The translations under genes and the position numbers were made by a program. A stretch of DNA of 64,000 bases from Granulicella sp. S190 (lineage in GTDB: Bacteria; Acidobacteriota; Terriglobia; Terriglobales; Acidobacteriaceae), in the NCBI RefSeq assembly GCF_009766095.1, contig NZ_LMUD01000040.1:19157-83156 (forward strand), in the 5' to 3' direction. The notes below the pieces were generated by a model that was not told the DNA's origin, did no database searches, and saw only the letters and a program-made list of their open reading frames with translations. How positions within the stretch are numbered: the stretch's first letter is position 1; each line of letters begins with the position of its first letter. Below, piece after piece: positions 17,701 through 26,429 of this stretch.

Positions 17701-19149
17701 ATGGGCAATACGATGGCGTCTCAGTCTGCTGCAGCCGACCCCTCAGCATCCTCTAAGCGTCTCCTGCCATGGCTGGTGGCGGTAGCGTTTTTCATGGAGT
17801 CGTTAGATACGACCATCCTGAACACCGCGGTTCCGGCGATCTCCGCAGCGCTCGGCGTTGCTGCGCTCAGCATGAAGGCGGTGCTGGCCAGCTATACCTT
17901 GAGTCTCGCTGTATTTATCCCAATCAGCGGATGGATGGCAGACCGGTTCGGGACTCGGCGAGTGTTCGCGTCAGCAATCGGACTTTTCACCTTCGGGTCT
18001 TTCCTGTGTGGCATATCCGGCAATATTCATCTGCTGGTTGCTTGTCGGATCCTGCAGGGTTGCGGAGGCGCGATGATGGTGCCTGTGGGCCGGCTAACTC
18101 TGGTGCGTACTTTCGCCAAGGCGGACCTTTTGCGCACGATGAGTTTCGTTTCCATACCGGCCCTGGTCGCTCCGATGCTGGGACCGATTGCAGGAGGTCT
18201 CATCGTCGGCTATCTGCATTGGCGATTCATCTTCTTTCTCAACATCCCGGTGGGCCTGGCGGGACTTGTTCTCGTTTACATCCATTTGCCGGACTATCGG
18301 GAAGAGGCCTCTCATCCGCTCGACGTTGTCGGCCTGATTCTGTTTGGATCTGGAATCGCGTTACTGTCCTACGTCCTGGAGATCTTCGGGGAGCACACAT
18401 TAAGCGCCCGAGAGATGTCAGGTCTCCTGGCGCTCTCTGTGATTCTGCTTGCAGGTTACTGGCTTCACGCCAGAAGGCTCAAGTTTCCTTTGCTACAGCT
18501 GAGGCTATTCACGATTCGCACCTTTAGAGCGGCGGTGAGCGGCAGCTTCTTCACTCGTCTGGGAATTGGCGGGGTACCGTTTCTTCTGCCTCTGCTGTAC
18601 CAGGTCGGACTTGGCTTCACTCCAATTCAATCGGGGCTGCTCGTGATGCCCCAGGCGGTCGCCGCCATGACGATGAAGACGATTATGCCAAGGCTTTTGA
18701 GACGGGTTGGATATCGCGGCGTACTGATCTCGAATACTCTCATCCTGGGAGCCCTCTTATTAGGGTTTGCTACGATAGGTCTCCGAACGCCGATCTGGGC
18801 AATCGTTCTGCAGGCTTTCCTTTATGGTGCCTTTACTTCGCTTCAGTACACGAGCATGAATACCCTCGTTTACGCTGATATCACAGAGCAGGACACCAGC
18901 AGCGCGAGCTCTATAGCGAGCACGATGCAGCAGATGTCGATCAGCTTCGGTGTTGCTACCGCAGGCCTGGCGACTGCTTTCTTTATCTCCAACACGCATA
19001 CCAGTCCAGTGGAGATGATCACGGGAGTTCATAAAGCACTCATCGCTCTTGGAGTTTTGACCATAGTCTCAACGATTGTGTTTCGCAGCCTCAAGAGCGG
19101 CGACGGCGACGACGTTAGCCAGCACAAAGTCCTTCACCCCGGCGGGTAA
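17701..19149 (+). CDS. MFS exporter, DHA2 (14-TM drug:H+ antiporter) family
   Basis: Inner-membrane proton-driven exporter related to EmrB/QacA/HsrA. Visible features: first segment LLPWLVAVAFFMESLDTTIL with the DHA2 motif ESLDTTILNTAVPAI, motif A GWMADRFGTRRV, motif C-like stretch PMLGPIAGGLIVGYLHWRFI and FFLNIPVGLAGLVLVY. About 14 hydrophobic segments in ~482 residues. ATG 17701 (MGNTMASQ) has AGGAG nine bases upstream and fits better than the upstream frame opening at 17626. No adaptor or outer-membrane partner gene is adjacent. Substrate unknown, with drugs or small organics most likely for the family. Confidence 0.9.
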   Translation: MGNTMASQSAAADPSASSKRLLPWLVAVAFFMESLDTTILNTAVPAISAALGVAALSMKAVLASYTLSLAVFIPISGWMADRFGTRRVFASAIGLFTFGSFLCGISGNIHLLVACRILQGCGGAMMVPVGRLTLVRTFAKADLLRTMSFVSIPALVAPMLGPIAGGLIVGYLHWRFIFFLNIPVGLAGLVLVYIHLPDYREEASHPLDVVGLILFGSGIALLSYVLEIFGEHTLSAREMSGLLALSVILLAGYWLHARRLKFPLLQLRLFTIRTFRAAVSGSFFTRLGIGGVPFLLPLLYQVGLGFTPIQSGLLVMPQAVAAMTMKTIMPRLLRRVGYRGVLISNTLILGALLLGFATIGLRTPIWAIVLQAFLYGAFTSLQYTSMNTLVYADITEQDTSSASSIASTMQQMSISFGVATAGLATAFFISNTHTSPVEMITGVHKALIALGVLTIVSTIVFRSLKSGDGDDVSQHKVLHPGG

Positions 19150-19261
19150 TGGCGCGACCGTCCCGACGAGCTCAGCCACACGATGGGGCAATTGATTCGA
19201 CGACCATTACATTTATTCGCGGAGTACCGAACTCTCATCGAGCCCAACTCCTCTCTCAAGT

Positions 19262-19825
19262 GTGCAGGCCACACCCAATCCGAAGGAGGCCCCAACCGCT
19301 GACCAGACACTCCTTGTTCTTCTGGCCCAAACCGGCGACCGGGCTGCGCTGGAGCAACTTCTGCGTAGTCACTATGCTCCGTTGCGCAGCTACATTACCC
19401 GCTTAGTCGACGTTGCCCTGGCAGACGATATCCTGCAGGAGACCTCGCTCCAGATCTTTCGCAAGCTCCCGTTTTTACGTGAGCCCGCGGTCTTCCGCGC
19501 CTGGACGTTTCGTATCGCCTCGCGCATTGCTTTTTCCCACCTGAGACGCGCTCGCCGTTGGCAGCCCCTCGACAGTGGTCCACCCGAACCCATCACTACC
19601 CCCAGCCCCAATCTTGGTGAGCCACCCGACGCCGCGTTCTTCGCTCTGCTCGACCTCGTCTCGCCCGCCAGCCGAGCCGTCCTCCTTCTCCATTACCAGC
19701 ACGATCTCTCGCTTGAAGAGAGCGCCGCCATTCTGGAGATTCCGGTCGGCACTGCCAAGTCGCGCCTCCACTACGGAGTCACAACCCTTCGCAAACAGCT
19801 CGCCACTGAAAGGAAACCAACATGA
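19262..19825 (+). CDS. ECF-type RNA polymerase sigma factor
   Basis: Alternative sigma factor with only regions 2 and 4. Region 2 is about residues 20-90 (LLRSHYAPLRSYITRLV, ALADDILQETSLQIFRKLP with the DDILQET helix, then FRAWTFRIASRIAFSHLRR). Region 4 is about 125-180 (SRAVLLLHYQHDLSLEESAAILEI then VGTAKSRLHYG, a helix-turn-helix). The GTG start at 19262 lacks a clear ribosome-binding site. The stop overlaps the next gene's ATG (ATGA), so the pair is translationally coupled, the usual arrangement for a sigma factor and its regulator. Confidence 0.9.
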   Translation: MQATPNPKEAPTADQTLLVLLAQTGDRAALEQLLRSHYAPLRSYITRLVDVALADDILQETSLQIFRKLPFLREPAVFRAWTFRIASRIAFSHLRRARRWQPLDSGPPEPITTPSPNLGEPPDAAFFALLDLVSPASRAVLLLHYQHDLSLEESAAILEIPVGTAKSRLHYGVTTLRKQLATERKPT

Positions 19826-20148
19826 GCCCCGAATCTCAGCAGCCTAACTCCGGAGATACTAACGCCGAACTCGCCTTCGTCCAACAAGCCCTCGCGGCCG
19901 CCGACAGGTCCGAACGCACCTCGCGCATCGTCGTCGGCGTTCTCGCGATCCTGGCCCTCGCCGCCTTCATCTGGATGCACCTCAATATGTTCCCGCCACA
20001 AACGCTCGGCGGACTTTTGCATTCCTTGCTTCGCGTCGACCTGTTTTTTCTTGTCCTCCTGTTCGCGATCACCATGTACCTTCGCCGGGTCATGAACCAG
20101 AACACCCGTACCTTACTCCGGGCGCTTGCCAACACCCGCCAGCGCTAG
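19822..20148 (+). CDS. Small membrane protein coupled to the ECF sigma factor (possible anti-sigma or accessory)
   Basis: 108 residues with a polar N-terminal part (residues ~1-32) and two hydrophobic segments, IVVGVLAILALAAFIWMHL and RVDLFFLVLLFAITMYL, ending in a basic tail RRVMNQNTRTLLRALANTRQR. The ATG overlaps the sigma-factor stop by four bases. Location and coupling suggest that it controls or senses for the sigma factor, but no zinc-binding anti-sigma motif (HxxxCxxC) is present, so the role is inference. Confidence 0.7.
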   Translation: MSPESQQPNSGDTNAELAFVQQALAAADRSERTSRIVVGVLAILALAAFIWMHLNMFPPQTLGGLLHSLLRVDLFFLVLLFAITMYLRRVMNQNTRTLLRALANTRQR

Positions 20149-20242
20149 TTCATCGGAGATGAAGCGCGGACGCCGAGATCCGCGATGGTATGCGTTTGGA
20201 CTTCAATCTTCCGGATGGGCTGATAGAAGATATATTCATTCA

Positions 20243-20266
20243 TGACCGGATGATCAGTACCGGTCA
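20243..20266. promoter_or_regulatory. Inverted repeat upstream of the LacI gene (possible autoregulatory operator)
   Basis: TGACCGG and CCGGTCA separated by 10 bases, 53 bases before the chosen LacI start. Its position suits a regulatory site, but its sequence does not resemble the palindrome upstream of the alpha-galactosidase operon. Confidence 0.35.
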
Positions 20267-20318
20267 AACGGCGATTGCGCAGATGGGTTGTAGCCAAGCG
20301 CTGTTCCCGCGGGGATTT

Positions 20319-21329
20319 ATGAATATTGAAGCTGTCGCAAGACGCGCCAATGTCTCAACTGCCACAGTGAGCCGGGTGATCAATCGACCAGAACTGGTGC
20401 GGGCATCGACGGCTGCGGCGGTTCTGGAGATCATTCGTGAGTTGAACTTCTACCCCAACCGGAATGCGCGAGCGCTGGGAACAGGGCGCAGCAGCATGTT
20501 TGGGCTGATCATCTCCGATATCACCAACCCTTTTTTCCCTGAGCTGGTGAAGGCTTTCGAGACGATTGCGGTGGAACATGGGCAGGAGGTGCTGGTCGCG
20601 AACACTGACTACGATCCGGTGAGAATGGAGCATTGCCTGAGCCGCATGCTGGAACGCAAAGTGGACGGAGTCGCCATTATGACCTCGGAGATTGATGAAG
20701 CGCTGATCGGGCCTTTCGGCAGGCGCGGCATTCCGCTGGTGTTTTTAGATGGCGGGACGCCGGCGCTTGGAGTCAACACCATCAGCGTGGATTACAAAGC
20801 GGGTGTCGGCCTGGCGATGCGACATCTTAGATCACTAGGTCATCGGCGGATCGGGTTTATCAGCGGTCCACTGAGACTGATCTCTGCGCAGAGGCGTCTG
20901 GACGCATTTGCGATGGGTATGGCAGTCCATCAACCGCGCATGAAAGAGAAATGGATCGAGGAGGGAGATCATCGGATCGAAGGGGGAAAGATTGCGATGA
21001 GACGCATGCTTACTTCCAAGGTTCTACCGACGGCCGTGATAGCGTCAAACGACCTTACCGCGATCGGGGCGATCGACGAGATTCATGAAAAGGGTTTGCG
21101 GGTGCCGGAGGATATCTCGGTGATTGGCTTCGACGATATTCATATGAGCGCTTTTACGTATCCTGCGCTGACGACAATCAGCCTGCCCAGAGCGCAGATT
21201 GCGCAGATCGCGTTTCAGGCCTTGTTTGAAAGTTACGATGGGCAGCAGATAGAACCTCGCACAGGAAAGAACCGCGTGATTGAACCGACGCTGGTGATCA
21301 GGAAGTCTACTGGACCGCCGAAGAAGTAG
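20319..21329 (+). CDS. LacI-family transcriptional regulator
   Basis: DNA-binding repressor responding to a sugar. N-terminal helix-turn-helix MNIEAVARRANVSTATVSRV with the hinge helix NRNARALGTGRS, then a periplasmic-binding-protein-like effector domain (SSMFGLIISDITNPFFPELV, AVIASNDLTAIGAIDEI, EDISVIGFDDIHMSAFTYPA). I chose ATG 20319 because the family begins a few residues before the helix-turn-helix; the frame is open upstream to 20190. It converges with the GH2/GH36 operon, which carries a LacI-type operator upstream, so it probably controls that operon. Its effector is likely a galactoside or its product; this is inference. Confidence 0.92.
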   Translation: MNIEAVARRANVSTATVSRVINRPELVRASTAAAVLEIIRELNFYPNRNARALGTGRSSMFGLIISDITNPFFPELVKAFETIAVEHGQEVLVANTDYDPVRMEHCLSRMLERKVDGVAIMTSEIDEALIGPFGRRGIPLVFLDGGTPALGVNTISVDYKAGVGLAMRHLRSLGHRRIGFISGPLRLISAQRRLDAFAMGMAVHQPRMKEKWIEEGDHRIEGGKIAMRRMLTSKVLPTAVIASNDLTAIGAIDEIHEKGLRVPEDISVIGFDDIHMSAFTYPALTTISLPRAQIAQIAFQALFESYDGQQIEPRTGKNRVIEPTLVIRKSTGPPKK

Positions 21330-21410
21330 AGTTGTTTGAGTGCGATATTGCGCTTCGGAGAAGAGCTTCGGCATGGGGCGGATTTAACTGCGGTTCGTGC
21401 TCTCGCGCAA

Positions 21411-21454
21411 AGTCCCCCACCCTGTCGCGATGAGACCGCGAAAGGATGGGGGCT
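21411..21454. terminator. Long hairpin between convergent LacI and GH2 genes
   Basis: AGTCCCCCACCCT pairs with AGGATGGGGGCT (one bulge, one mismatch), extended inward by TCGCG and CGCGA. Total about 16 pairs. It sits between two convergent stops (21329 and 21484), so a two-way terminator is likely. Confidence 0.55.
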
Positions 21455-21483
21455 GGGACAACACCGGGCACTGGGCGACGGGG

Positions 21484-23877
21484 TCAGGCTTGTTCTGGTG
21501 AAGATGCCGAGCACTGTATGTCGATCGTCTGCGTGCCCAGGACCGGGTGGATGGCGTGCAGGCGGAGGTTGCCGGGTTGCTCTTTCGTTCGGATCCATAT
21601 GGCGCCTGTGCCACCAATGAGGGCGAAGGGATTGTCGCCGATGATTTCGCCGGGGCCGTCGAGTTCAAGGCGGATGGCATCGTTGGCGAAGGGGCGGACC
21701 TGGCCGAATTCGTCGTTTACGCGCAAGACCACCCGTGTTGCGTCCGCGCCGTCTGCGATCAGCTCGCGATCGTCGGGCAATATTACGAACTGCTGGTCGA
21801 CGCCTTTGCCGGAGTAGCGTTTTGAGATGACCTGTTTGCCAGCGATGTAGCCCTCGATGCGGAGATCTCCCCAGTCACGAAGACCTTCGCCGAGCGGGAT
21901 GGAGAAGGGTGGGTGCTTGAGGGAGGGGAACTGCTTGCGATCGGGATCGCCTTCGCCGACCAGGCGGTCTCCTTTGGCACTTTGGACGAAGAGCTTCAGG
22001 TGGTCGCAGTTCGAAGAGATCATGGCTGTTGTGAACCCCGTCGATTCGTCGTTGCGGGCCCAGTGGAAGGCCGGCTCGAGGACGATCTCTTCGGAGGGTT
22101 CGCACATGGATTTATAAAAGCCTGCGGCGGATTTGGGCGTGCGGAAGATGTCCATGACGCCGTGATAGCAGATGCGGTCGCCGGAGCCGAAGTTGTCGTG
22201 GGTGTTGTAGTCGAAGGCGCACCAGCCGATGCCGCCGGCGTATTGGGGGTTCGAGGCGAGAGTGTCGTGGACGCGAGCGTGGCGGACGACAAACTCCTGC
22301 AGGCGCTCCTTACTGTCGATGGTCTTGGTGGGGAAGGTGTGGCCGACGAACTCGGTGTTGAGGTAAAGGGGATGGTTTGGGGCCTTGAGGGGCCAGCCAA
22401 AGTCATTCATGGTGAAGACGTCTTCGAGGAATTCGGACTCCTGGAAGTAACGGATGCCGCCGGTCTGGCGCTGCTCGTCGAGTGCGTGGGCAAGGGCGTT
22501 GGTGCGGGTGTAGAAGTCGTGATTGTCGCGTGACTCATTAATGCGGACGCCCCAGAGGATGATGGATGGGTGGTTCCAGTCGCGCCGGATCATGCGGCGG
22601 ACGTTGTCGACGGCGATGTCCTGCCAGGGCTTGTCGCCGATGTGCTGCCAGCCGGGAATCTCTTCGAGAACGAGGAGACCGATCTCGTCGCAGGCGTCCA
22701 AGAAGTGCCGGGACTGCGGATAGTGTGAGGTGCGGACGAGGTTGCAGCGAAGATCGTGCCGGAGGATCTTTGCGTCCTGCCGCTGCACGCGCGCGGGCAT
22801 TGCCTGGCCGACGAAAGGAAAGGTCTGGTGGCGGTCCAGGCCGTGGAGCTTGATGATTTTTCCGTTGAGCGAAAAGCCTTGCGGGGTGAATGTCGCCTCG
22901 CGGAAACCGATGCGGCGCACGTCTTCGTCGATGACTTTTCCGTTTTCTACAAGTTGCACATGAACGGTGTAGAGATGCGGAGTTTCGAGATCCCATAGAT
23001 CGAGCTTGCCCATCTTATCGAGGGTGAGGGTGTACGAGCCGGGGACCGGGGACGAGGGCGGAAGAGCGCCCAGGGCCTGATCGGCATCGGCCTCATGGTG
23101 TTCGATGGGCGAAGGCTCAGAGATCTTGTGAGTGGCCGAGGAGAGGACGTTGCCGTCGTGCTCGCGGCGGAGTTCGGTGCGGATTGAAAGTGCTCCGAGA
23201 CGAGAGTTTGGGGCGCGGTCGAGGAAGCATTCGACCTCAACGGTCGGGGAGGCGCTGAGCACATTTTTTGGACGGGCGTAGATATTTTCCACGAAGGTCT
23301 GCGGGACGATCCGGAGTGCGACCTCGCGATAGATGCCGCCAAAGGTGAGGTAATCGACCTCGTTGCCAAAGGGCGGGATGTCGGCGCGCTCCGTTGAGTC
23401 GACGTCGAGCGAAAGAAGATTTTTGCCGGAGGGGTCAAGATGCTGGGTCAGTTCGAAGGAGAATGGCGTGTAGCCCCCGCGGTACTCGCCCAGCTTCGTG
23501 CCGTTGAGGTAGACGGTGGATGCGGTCATGACGCCTTCGAAGTCAACGAAGACGCGTCTACCGCGTGCGCTGGCAGGAATGTCGAGCGGACGACGATAGA
23601 GTGAGATGAACTCGTAGGTCTTCTCGTCAAAGCTGTGCCAGGGGAGGCGAACATTAGTGTGCGGAACGACGACGTGGGTAAAGCTGGAGTCATCGAAGCT
23701 GGGCGAATGGCCTTCGCTCGAGGTCTTGGGGCTATAGCGCCAGCCACGATTGATTGGCAGGATCGTGCGACTGCCAGGAGTGGTGACGGGGGCGATCGCC
23801 TGACTTGTGGCGACGGGGGCTATGGTGCCGGCGGCGAGGACTGCACCGGTGGAGGTGAGAAAGTTTCTACGGTTCAT
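21484..23877 (-). CDS. GH2-family glycoside hydrolase (beta-galactosidase-like), Tat-type signal
   Basis: Exported retaining glycosidase. The N-terminus MNRRNFLTSTGAVLAAGTIA looks like a twin-arginine signal. Next come the GH2 jelly-roll sugar-binding domain (~40-190, with FVDFEGVMTASTVYLNGTKL), an Ig-like domain (~200-325) and the TIM barrel, with RHQTFPFVG, acid/base Glu448 in WGVRINES and probable nucleophile Glu509 in LNTEFVG. Extra C-terminal sandwich domains (~690-785: IADGADATRVVLRVNDEFGQ) are usual in the larger GH2 proteins. It lies 54 bases after the alpha-galactosidase gene on the same strand. Exact sugar (galactose, mannose or glucuronate) is not certain. Confidence 0.9.
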   Translation of the reverse strand: MNRRNFLTSTGAVLAAGTIAPVATSQAIAPVTTPGSRTILPINRGWRYSPKTSSEGHSPSFDDSSFTHVVVPHTNVRLPWHSFDEKTYEFISLYRRPLDIPASARGRRVFVDFEGVMTASTVYLNGTKLGEYRGGYTPFSFELTQHLDPSGKNLLSLDVDSTERADIPPFGNEVDYLTFGGIYREVALRIVPQTFVENIYARPKNVLSASPTVEVECFLDRAPNSRLGALSIRTELRREHDGNVLSSATHKISEPSPIEHHEADADQALGALPPSSPVPGSYTLTLDKMGKLDLWDLETPHLYTVHVQLVENGKVIDEDVRRIGFREATFTPQGFSLNGKIIKLHGLDRHQTFPFVGQAMPARVQRQDAKILRHDLRCNLVRTSHYPQSRHFLDACDEIGLLVLEEIPGWQHIGDKPWQDIAVDNVRRMIRRDWNHPSIILWGVRINESRDNHDFYTRTNALAHALDEQRQTGGIRYFQESEFLEDVFTMNDFGWPLKAPNHPLYLNTEFVGHTFPTKTIDSKERLQEFVVRHARVHDTLASNPQYAGGIGWCAFDYNTHDNFGSGDRICYHGVMDIFRTPKSAAGFYKSMCEPSEEIVLEPAFHWARNDESTGFTTAMISSNCDHLKLFVQSAKGDRLVGEGDPDRKQFPSLKHPPFSIPLGEGLRDWGDLRIEGYIAGKQVISKRYSGKGVDQQFVILPDDRELIADGADATRVVLRVNDEFGQVRPFANDAIRLELDGPGEIIGDNPFALIGGTGAIWIRTKEQPGNLRLHAIHPVLGTQTIDIQCSASSPEQA

Positions 23878-23931
23878 GCTGTTTGTATCCGTTCTATGTG
23901 TTGGGGAAGATTGGTTGGGATGGTAGAGGCA

Positions 23932-26154
23932 TTATTTGTGATCGACCTTTTCGAAGACAATAGCGGTGCTGTCGTAGTCGCCGATGAGATGAAGTGAGAT
24001 GCCTGGTCCCATGAGTTCACTCCCGGTTATCTGCTGGGGCAAGCCTGGAGCTTTCGATGGATCGAGTGGTTTGACGCGGTAGAGCGCAGCGGGCTCGAGT
24101 CCTTGGAGGCGAATGGTTTGAAACGGTTCTCCATAGTGCTGTGAGTGCAGGAAGCCAAAGAGGACGGCCTGATGCCTATCTTCGGCGACGTACTCGACCG
24201 CTGACTGCTCGCTCGCCTCGGGCGCGATGAGGCGATAGAGCGCACCTTGCTGCACGGTGGAGCGGACGGTTTTGTAGAACGCTACGAGACGTGTTGCGAG
24301 AGCTGATTCGTCCGGCGTCCATTTGGTGACGTCGCTTCCGATGCCGAGAGCCCCAGTCATGGCGACCGTGAAGCGGAATTCGAGCGGGATGTTACGGCGG
24401 TCGAGGAAGTTTGGGACGTCGGTGACCCAGGCCACCATGACTCCGGGGGTGTACGCCTGGGAGAAACCGTCCTGAATGGAGAGGCGGTCGAGAGCATCGG
24501 TGTTGTCGGAGGGCCAGACTTCGTCGGTGTAGCGGAGGATCCCGAGATCGACGCGGCCTCCGCCTCCTGAACAAGACTCAATCTCAAGCTTCGGGTGGCG
24601 TTTGCGGAGTTCTGCGAGTACCTCGTAGAGGTTGTTGATGTAGCGAACGTAGATCTCTTTCTGCTCAGGCAAAGGCACTGCATCCCAGCCCGGTTCGGAC
24701 CAGTTGCGGTTGTAGTCCCACTTGAGGAAGGCAATATCGTTTTCGCTTACCAGCTTGTCGAGAAAGGTGAGAAGGTACTGCTTCACGTCGTCGCGGGCGA
24801 GGTTGAGCACGAGCTGATTGCGGGCTTCGGTTCGGGGACGGCCGGGGAAGCTCATGGCCCACTCGGGGTGCTTGCGATAGAGATCGCTATCCGGATTTAT
24901 CATCTCGGGCTCGACCCAGATACCGAAGTCCATGCCAAGTTGATGGACCCGGTCGATGACGGGTTTGAGGCCGTGGGGGAACTTTGTCTGGTTGACGTAC
25001 CAGTCTCCAAGACCGGCGTGATCGGTGACGCGCTGACCAAACCAGCCATCATCGATGACCATGCGCTCCACGCCGAGGCTGGCCGCCTTTTCCGCGAGCG
25101 CTAACTGACCAGCTTCGTTGACGTTGAACTCTGTTGCTTCCCAGGAGTTGTAGATGATTGGCCGGGGCTTTGGAGTCGGCGCTCCGGGCAGAATCTGCTT
25201 TTGCTGAAATCGGTGAAGTATTCGCGACGCCTCTCCGTGGCCCTTGTTGGTGTAGCCCACATAGAAGATGGGCGTTTTGAGGAGTTGGCCCGGGGCGAGA
25301 GGATAGGAGAAATCGAAGGTGTTATAGCCGCCGGTGATCTTGACGCGATGGCTGTAGGTTTGTTCGACATCGATCTGCCAACTGCCGCTCCAGCCGAGTT
25401 CTCCGAACCAGACGGGACCTGATGTCTCGGTGGTCTCCCCGGTGCGTCCAATGGCGAGCCATGGATTGGATTGGTGCGAGGTGCTGCCACGGCGGCTTTC
25501 CAGTACGCTGTGCCCAGGCACGAGGGGGACCGTGTGAAGCTGCCATTCAGCGCCCCAGCGACCGGTGAGTGAGCTTAGCTCGTAGGAGGTGCTGGGCGGA
25601 AGGTTGAGGGTTGCGGAGGCGGCTTGCTCCACCGTGATGACTCCCTTGGTGCGATTCTCTATTTGTGACCAACGAGCGAGAATACCTGTCGCGTACACCT
25701 TGTAGAAAAGATGGACATAGACCTCGGCGAGGCGGTCACGGAGTGTGATCTCCAATTGATCGCCATTGGGGCCGTCGGTCTGTTTGCTGTCGAGATAATC
25801 GAGAAGGAGAGAACGGTTGCCGTCGGGGAAGCTGATTTTGAGAGCGGGTTGCGTTGGTAAGCCCCCGCCCCAGCCGGCGTATTCGAGTGGGGTTGCCGAG
25901 ACGGAAGGATCGAAGGACGCTGCCTCCGGGTAGGCCTTTGCCGAGACGAGTGTCGATGGCCCTTCAAGGCGTTGACCCCAGTAGATCGTCTGTAGGCCTT
26001 TCTGATCGTTGACGCCTATTGCGTAGGTCATCTCTCCTGCTGACAACTGCCAGACGCGTGAGTCCGCATCGTAGCGAATCGCAGACTGAGAGAGCGCAGC
26101 CCGTGAGCTTATTAACGCCACAAGGAGAACGAGGCAGATATTACGTCGAGACAA
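23932..26154 (-). CDS. GH36 alpha-galactosidase, exported
   Basis: Removes alpha-1,6-linked galactose from oligosaccharides such as raffinose or galactomannan. Signal sequence LSRRNICLVLLVALISSRAA, N-terminal beta-supersandwich, then the GH36 barrel: ERMVIDDGWFG, IWVEPEMINPDSDLY, nucleophile in FLKWDYNRNWS (Asp480 from the TTG start), CSGGGGRVDLG and acid/base in WPSDNTDALDR (Asp550). The frame is open to an ATG at 26256, but TTG 26154 has AAGGAG six bases upstream and begins exactly at the signal peptide, so I take it. It is the first gene of a two-gene operon with GH2, with a 26-base palindrome 86 bases upstream. Confidence 0.93.
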   Translation of the reverse strand: MSRRNICLVLLVALISSRAALSQSAIRYDADSRVWQLSAGEMTYAIGVNDQKGLQTIYWGQRLEGPSTLVSAKAYPEAASFDPSVSATPLEYAGWGGGLPTQPALKISFPDGNRSLLLDYLDSKQTDGPNGDQLEITLRDRLAEVYVHLFYKVYATGILARWSQIENRTKGVITVEQAASATLNLPPSTSYELSSLTGRWGAEWQLHTVPLVPGHSVLESRRGSTSHQSNPWLAIGRTGETTETSGPVWFGELGWSGSWQIDVEQTYSHRVKITGGYNTFDFSYPLAPGQLLKTPIFYVGYTNKGHGEASRILHRFQQKQILPGAPTPKPRPIIYNSWEATEFNVNEAGQLALAEKAASLGVERMVIDDGWFGQRVTDHAGLGDWYVNQTKFPHGLKPVIDRVHQLGMDFGIWVEPEMINPDSDLYRKHPEWAMSFPGRPRTEARNQLVLNLARDDVKQYLLTFLDKLVSENDIAFLKWDYNRNWSEPGWDAVPLPEQKEIYVRYINNLYEVLAELRKRHPKLEIESCSGGGGRVDLGILRYTDEVWPSDNTDALDRLSIQDGFSQAYTPGVMVAWVTDVPNFLDRRNIPLEFRFTVAMTGALGIGSDVTKWTPDESALATRLVAFYKTVRSTVQQGALYRLIAPEASEQSAVEYVAEDRHQAVLFGFLHSQHYGEPFQTIRLQGLEPAALYRVKPLDPSKAPGLPQQITGSELMGPGISLHLIGDYDSTAIVFEKVDHK

Positions 26155-26239
26155 GAAGAGCTCCTTAATCGGGAGAATATAAGGCGCACGGATCAAAGTA
26201 TCTGCGCGGCGCAGAGCTCCGGTTCGTTCGATCGATCCC

Positions 26240-26265
26240 GTCCAATGTACGCGCATACATTGGAC
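26240..26265. promoter_or_regulatory. LacI-type operator (26-bp palindrome) upstream of the GH36-GH2 operon
   Basis: GTCCAATGTA and TACATTGGAC flank CGCGCA; only one pair mismatches across all 26 bases. The core TGTA-N6-TACA with a central CG fits LacI-family operators. A possible minus-strand promoter overlaps it (TTGCTA as -35, complementary to 26268-26273; TACATT as -10, complementary to 26244-26249), which would give direct repression. It also lies 165 bases before the plus-strand TPR gene. The LacI protein at 20319 is the obvious candidate binder. Confidence 0.65.
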
Positions 26266-26429
26266 GCTAGCAATCCTAATTTTTCGTACACGCTGCGAGA
26301 GACCATGATTCCAGCTCGTGCGCTATTTAATCGTTGGTGTTGCGAGAGTGGAGAGATGCGACTCGGATCAGGGTAAGCGTGGTTCACCTTCTAACAGAAC
26401 GATGCGGAGGTATAGTTGCAGTCAAGTAC

